Source of the DNA: Gari tellinella
Lineage: Eukaryota > Mollusca > Bivalvia > Cardiida > Psammobiidae
Assembly: GCA_922989275.2 (NCBI GenBank)
Contig: OV277862.1
Span: forward strand, 16,845,543 to 16,909,542
DNA: 64,000 nt
Reading direction: 5' to 3'
The first letter of the stretch is position 1, and the number at the start of each line of letters is the position of its first letter. Positions 63,850 to 64,000 of the stretch are shown in pieces. The translations under genes were made by a program, and so were the position numbers. The notes below the pieces were generated by a model. It was not told the origin of the DNA and did not search any database. It saw only the letters and a list, made by a program, of their open reading frames with translations.

Positions 63850-64000
63850 TGCTAAATGCTAAATGCGACTTGCTATATGCGAAATGCTAAACGCGAATTG
63901 CGAAATGCTAATTATGTACAAATCTCTATTAGGGTGTGTTTAATGCTTAATGCTATTTGTAAAATGCCAAATGCTAAATGCTGATTGCGAAATGCGTTTT
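63850..64000. repeat. 7-bp word array (GCTAAAT/GCGAAAT), cut by window end
   Basis: GCTAAATGCTAAATGCGA and related words recur with 7-bp spacing at 63850-63914 and again at 63947-63995. This resembles the subterminal word arrays of some DNA transposons. The element continues beyond the window. Confidence 0.8.

Overview
This window looks like repeat-saturated, intron-rich eukaryotic DNA, most likely from a bivalve mollusc. The reasons are a Meta-type tRNA-derived SINE, LINE 3' ends with TTA or GTTCT tails, AT-rich intergenic sequence, and a very high density of hairpin-forming MITEs. The species assignment is inference; I could not search a database. No ordinary multi-exon host gene can be recognised.

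Coding content is limited. (1) On the minus strand at 11.7-14.2 kb there is a transposase-like gene: an N-terminal reading frame, then a 618-codon frame with a D-D-E-like triad. The two are separated by a frame break, and there are candidate splice sites. A small exon-like frame with a good splice acceptor lies 12 bp upstream. (2) On the plus strand at 48.84-51.87 kb there is a 5'-truncated non-LTR retrotransposon with a 1008-codon open frame (partial APE endonuclease, complete-looking reverse transcriptase, C-terminal C2H2 finger). It sits between perfect 13-bp target-site duplications.

The rest is mostly short non-autonomous elements, and they share a striking design. Four related perfect or near-perfect palindromic 'cores' of about 62-67 bp sit at the centre of outer 'shells' with unrelated termini. 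Cores A and B are bounded by CAAACAG/CTGTTTG. Cores C and D are bounded by TTAA-AGCA/TGCT-TTAA. The shells include TTAA-flanked types (TTAACCC..GGGTTAA and others), TA-flanked types (TACAGTAAAACC, TACAGTGTTCCC, TACAGTGGAGAA) and a CAGGGCTGCC shell with 6-bp duplications. Core stems differ between copies mainly by paired changes that keep the hairpin, and many cores are collapsed at the centre. TTAA elements repeatedly inserted into the TTAA at the edge of C cores, giving Russian-doll nests.

Layout: 0-5.6 kb tandem TA shells and A/B/C hairpins; 5.8-8.7 kb palindrome F, a trinucleotide tract, a 1.27-kb hAT-like element, and an A shell holding another TTAA element; 9-11 kb hairpins with a B-in-C nest; 11.7-14.2 kb the transposase-like gene; 14.4-18.6 kb duplications and nested MITEs; 19-20.5 kb foldbacks and a 38-bp minisatellite; 22-26.5 kb a possible 4-kb element with TCCGTAA-type arrays and a second copy of a 536-bp MITE; 26.7-48.7 kb dense hairpin MITEs, a triple nest near 29.5-30.1 kb and a Meta-SINE at 41.5 kb; 48.8-51.9 kb the LINE; 52-64 kb further MITEs, a local duplication with an apparent empty site, and a 7-bp repeat array running off the end.
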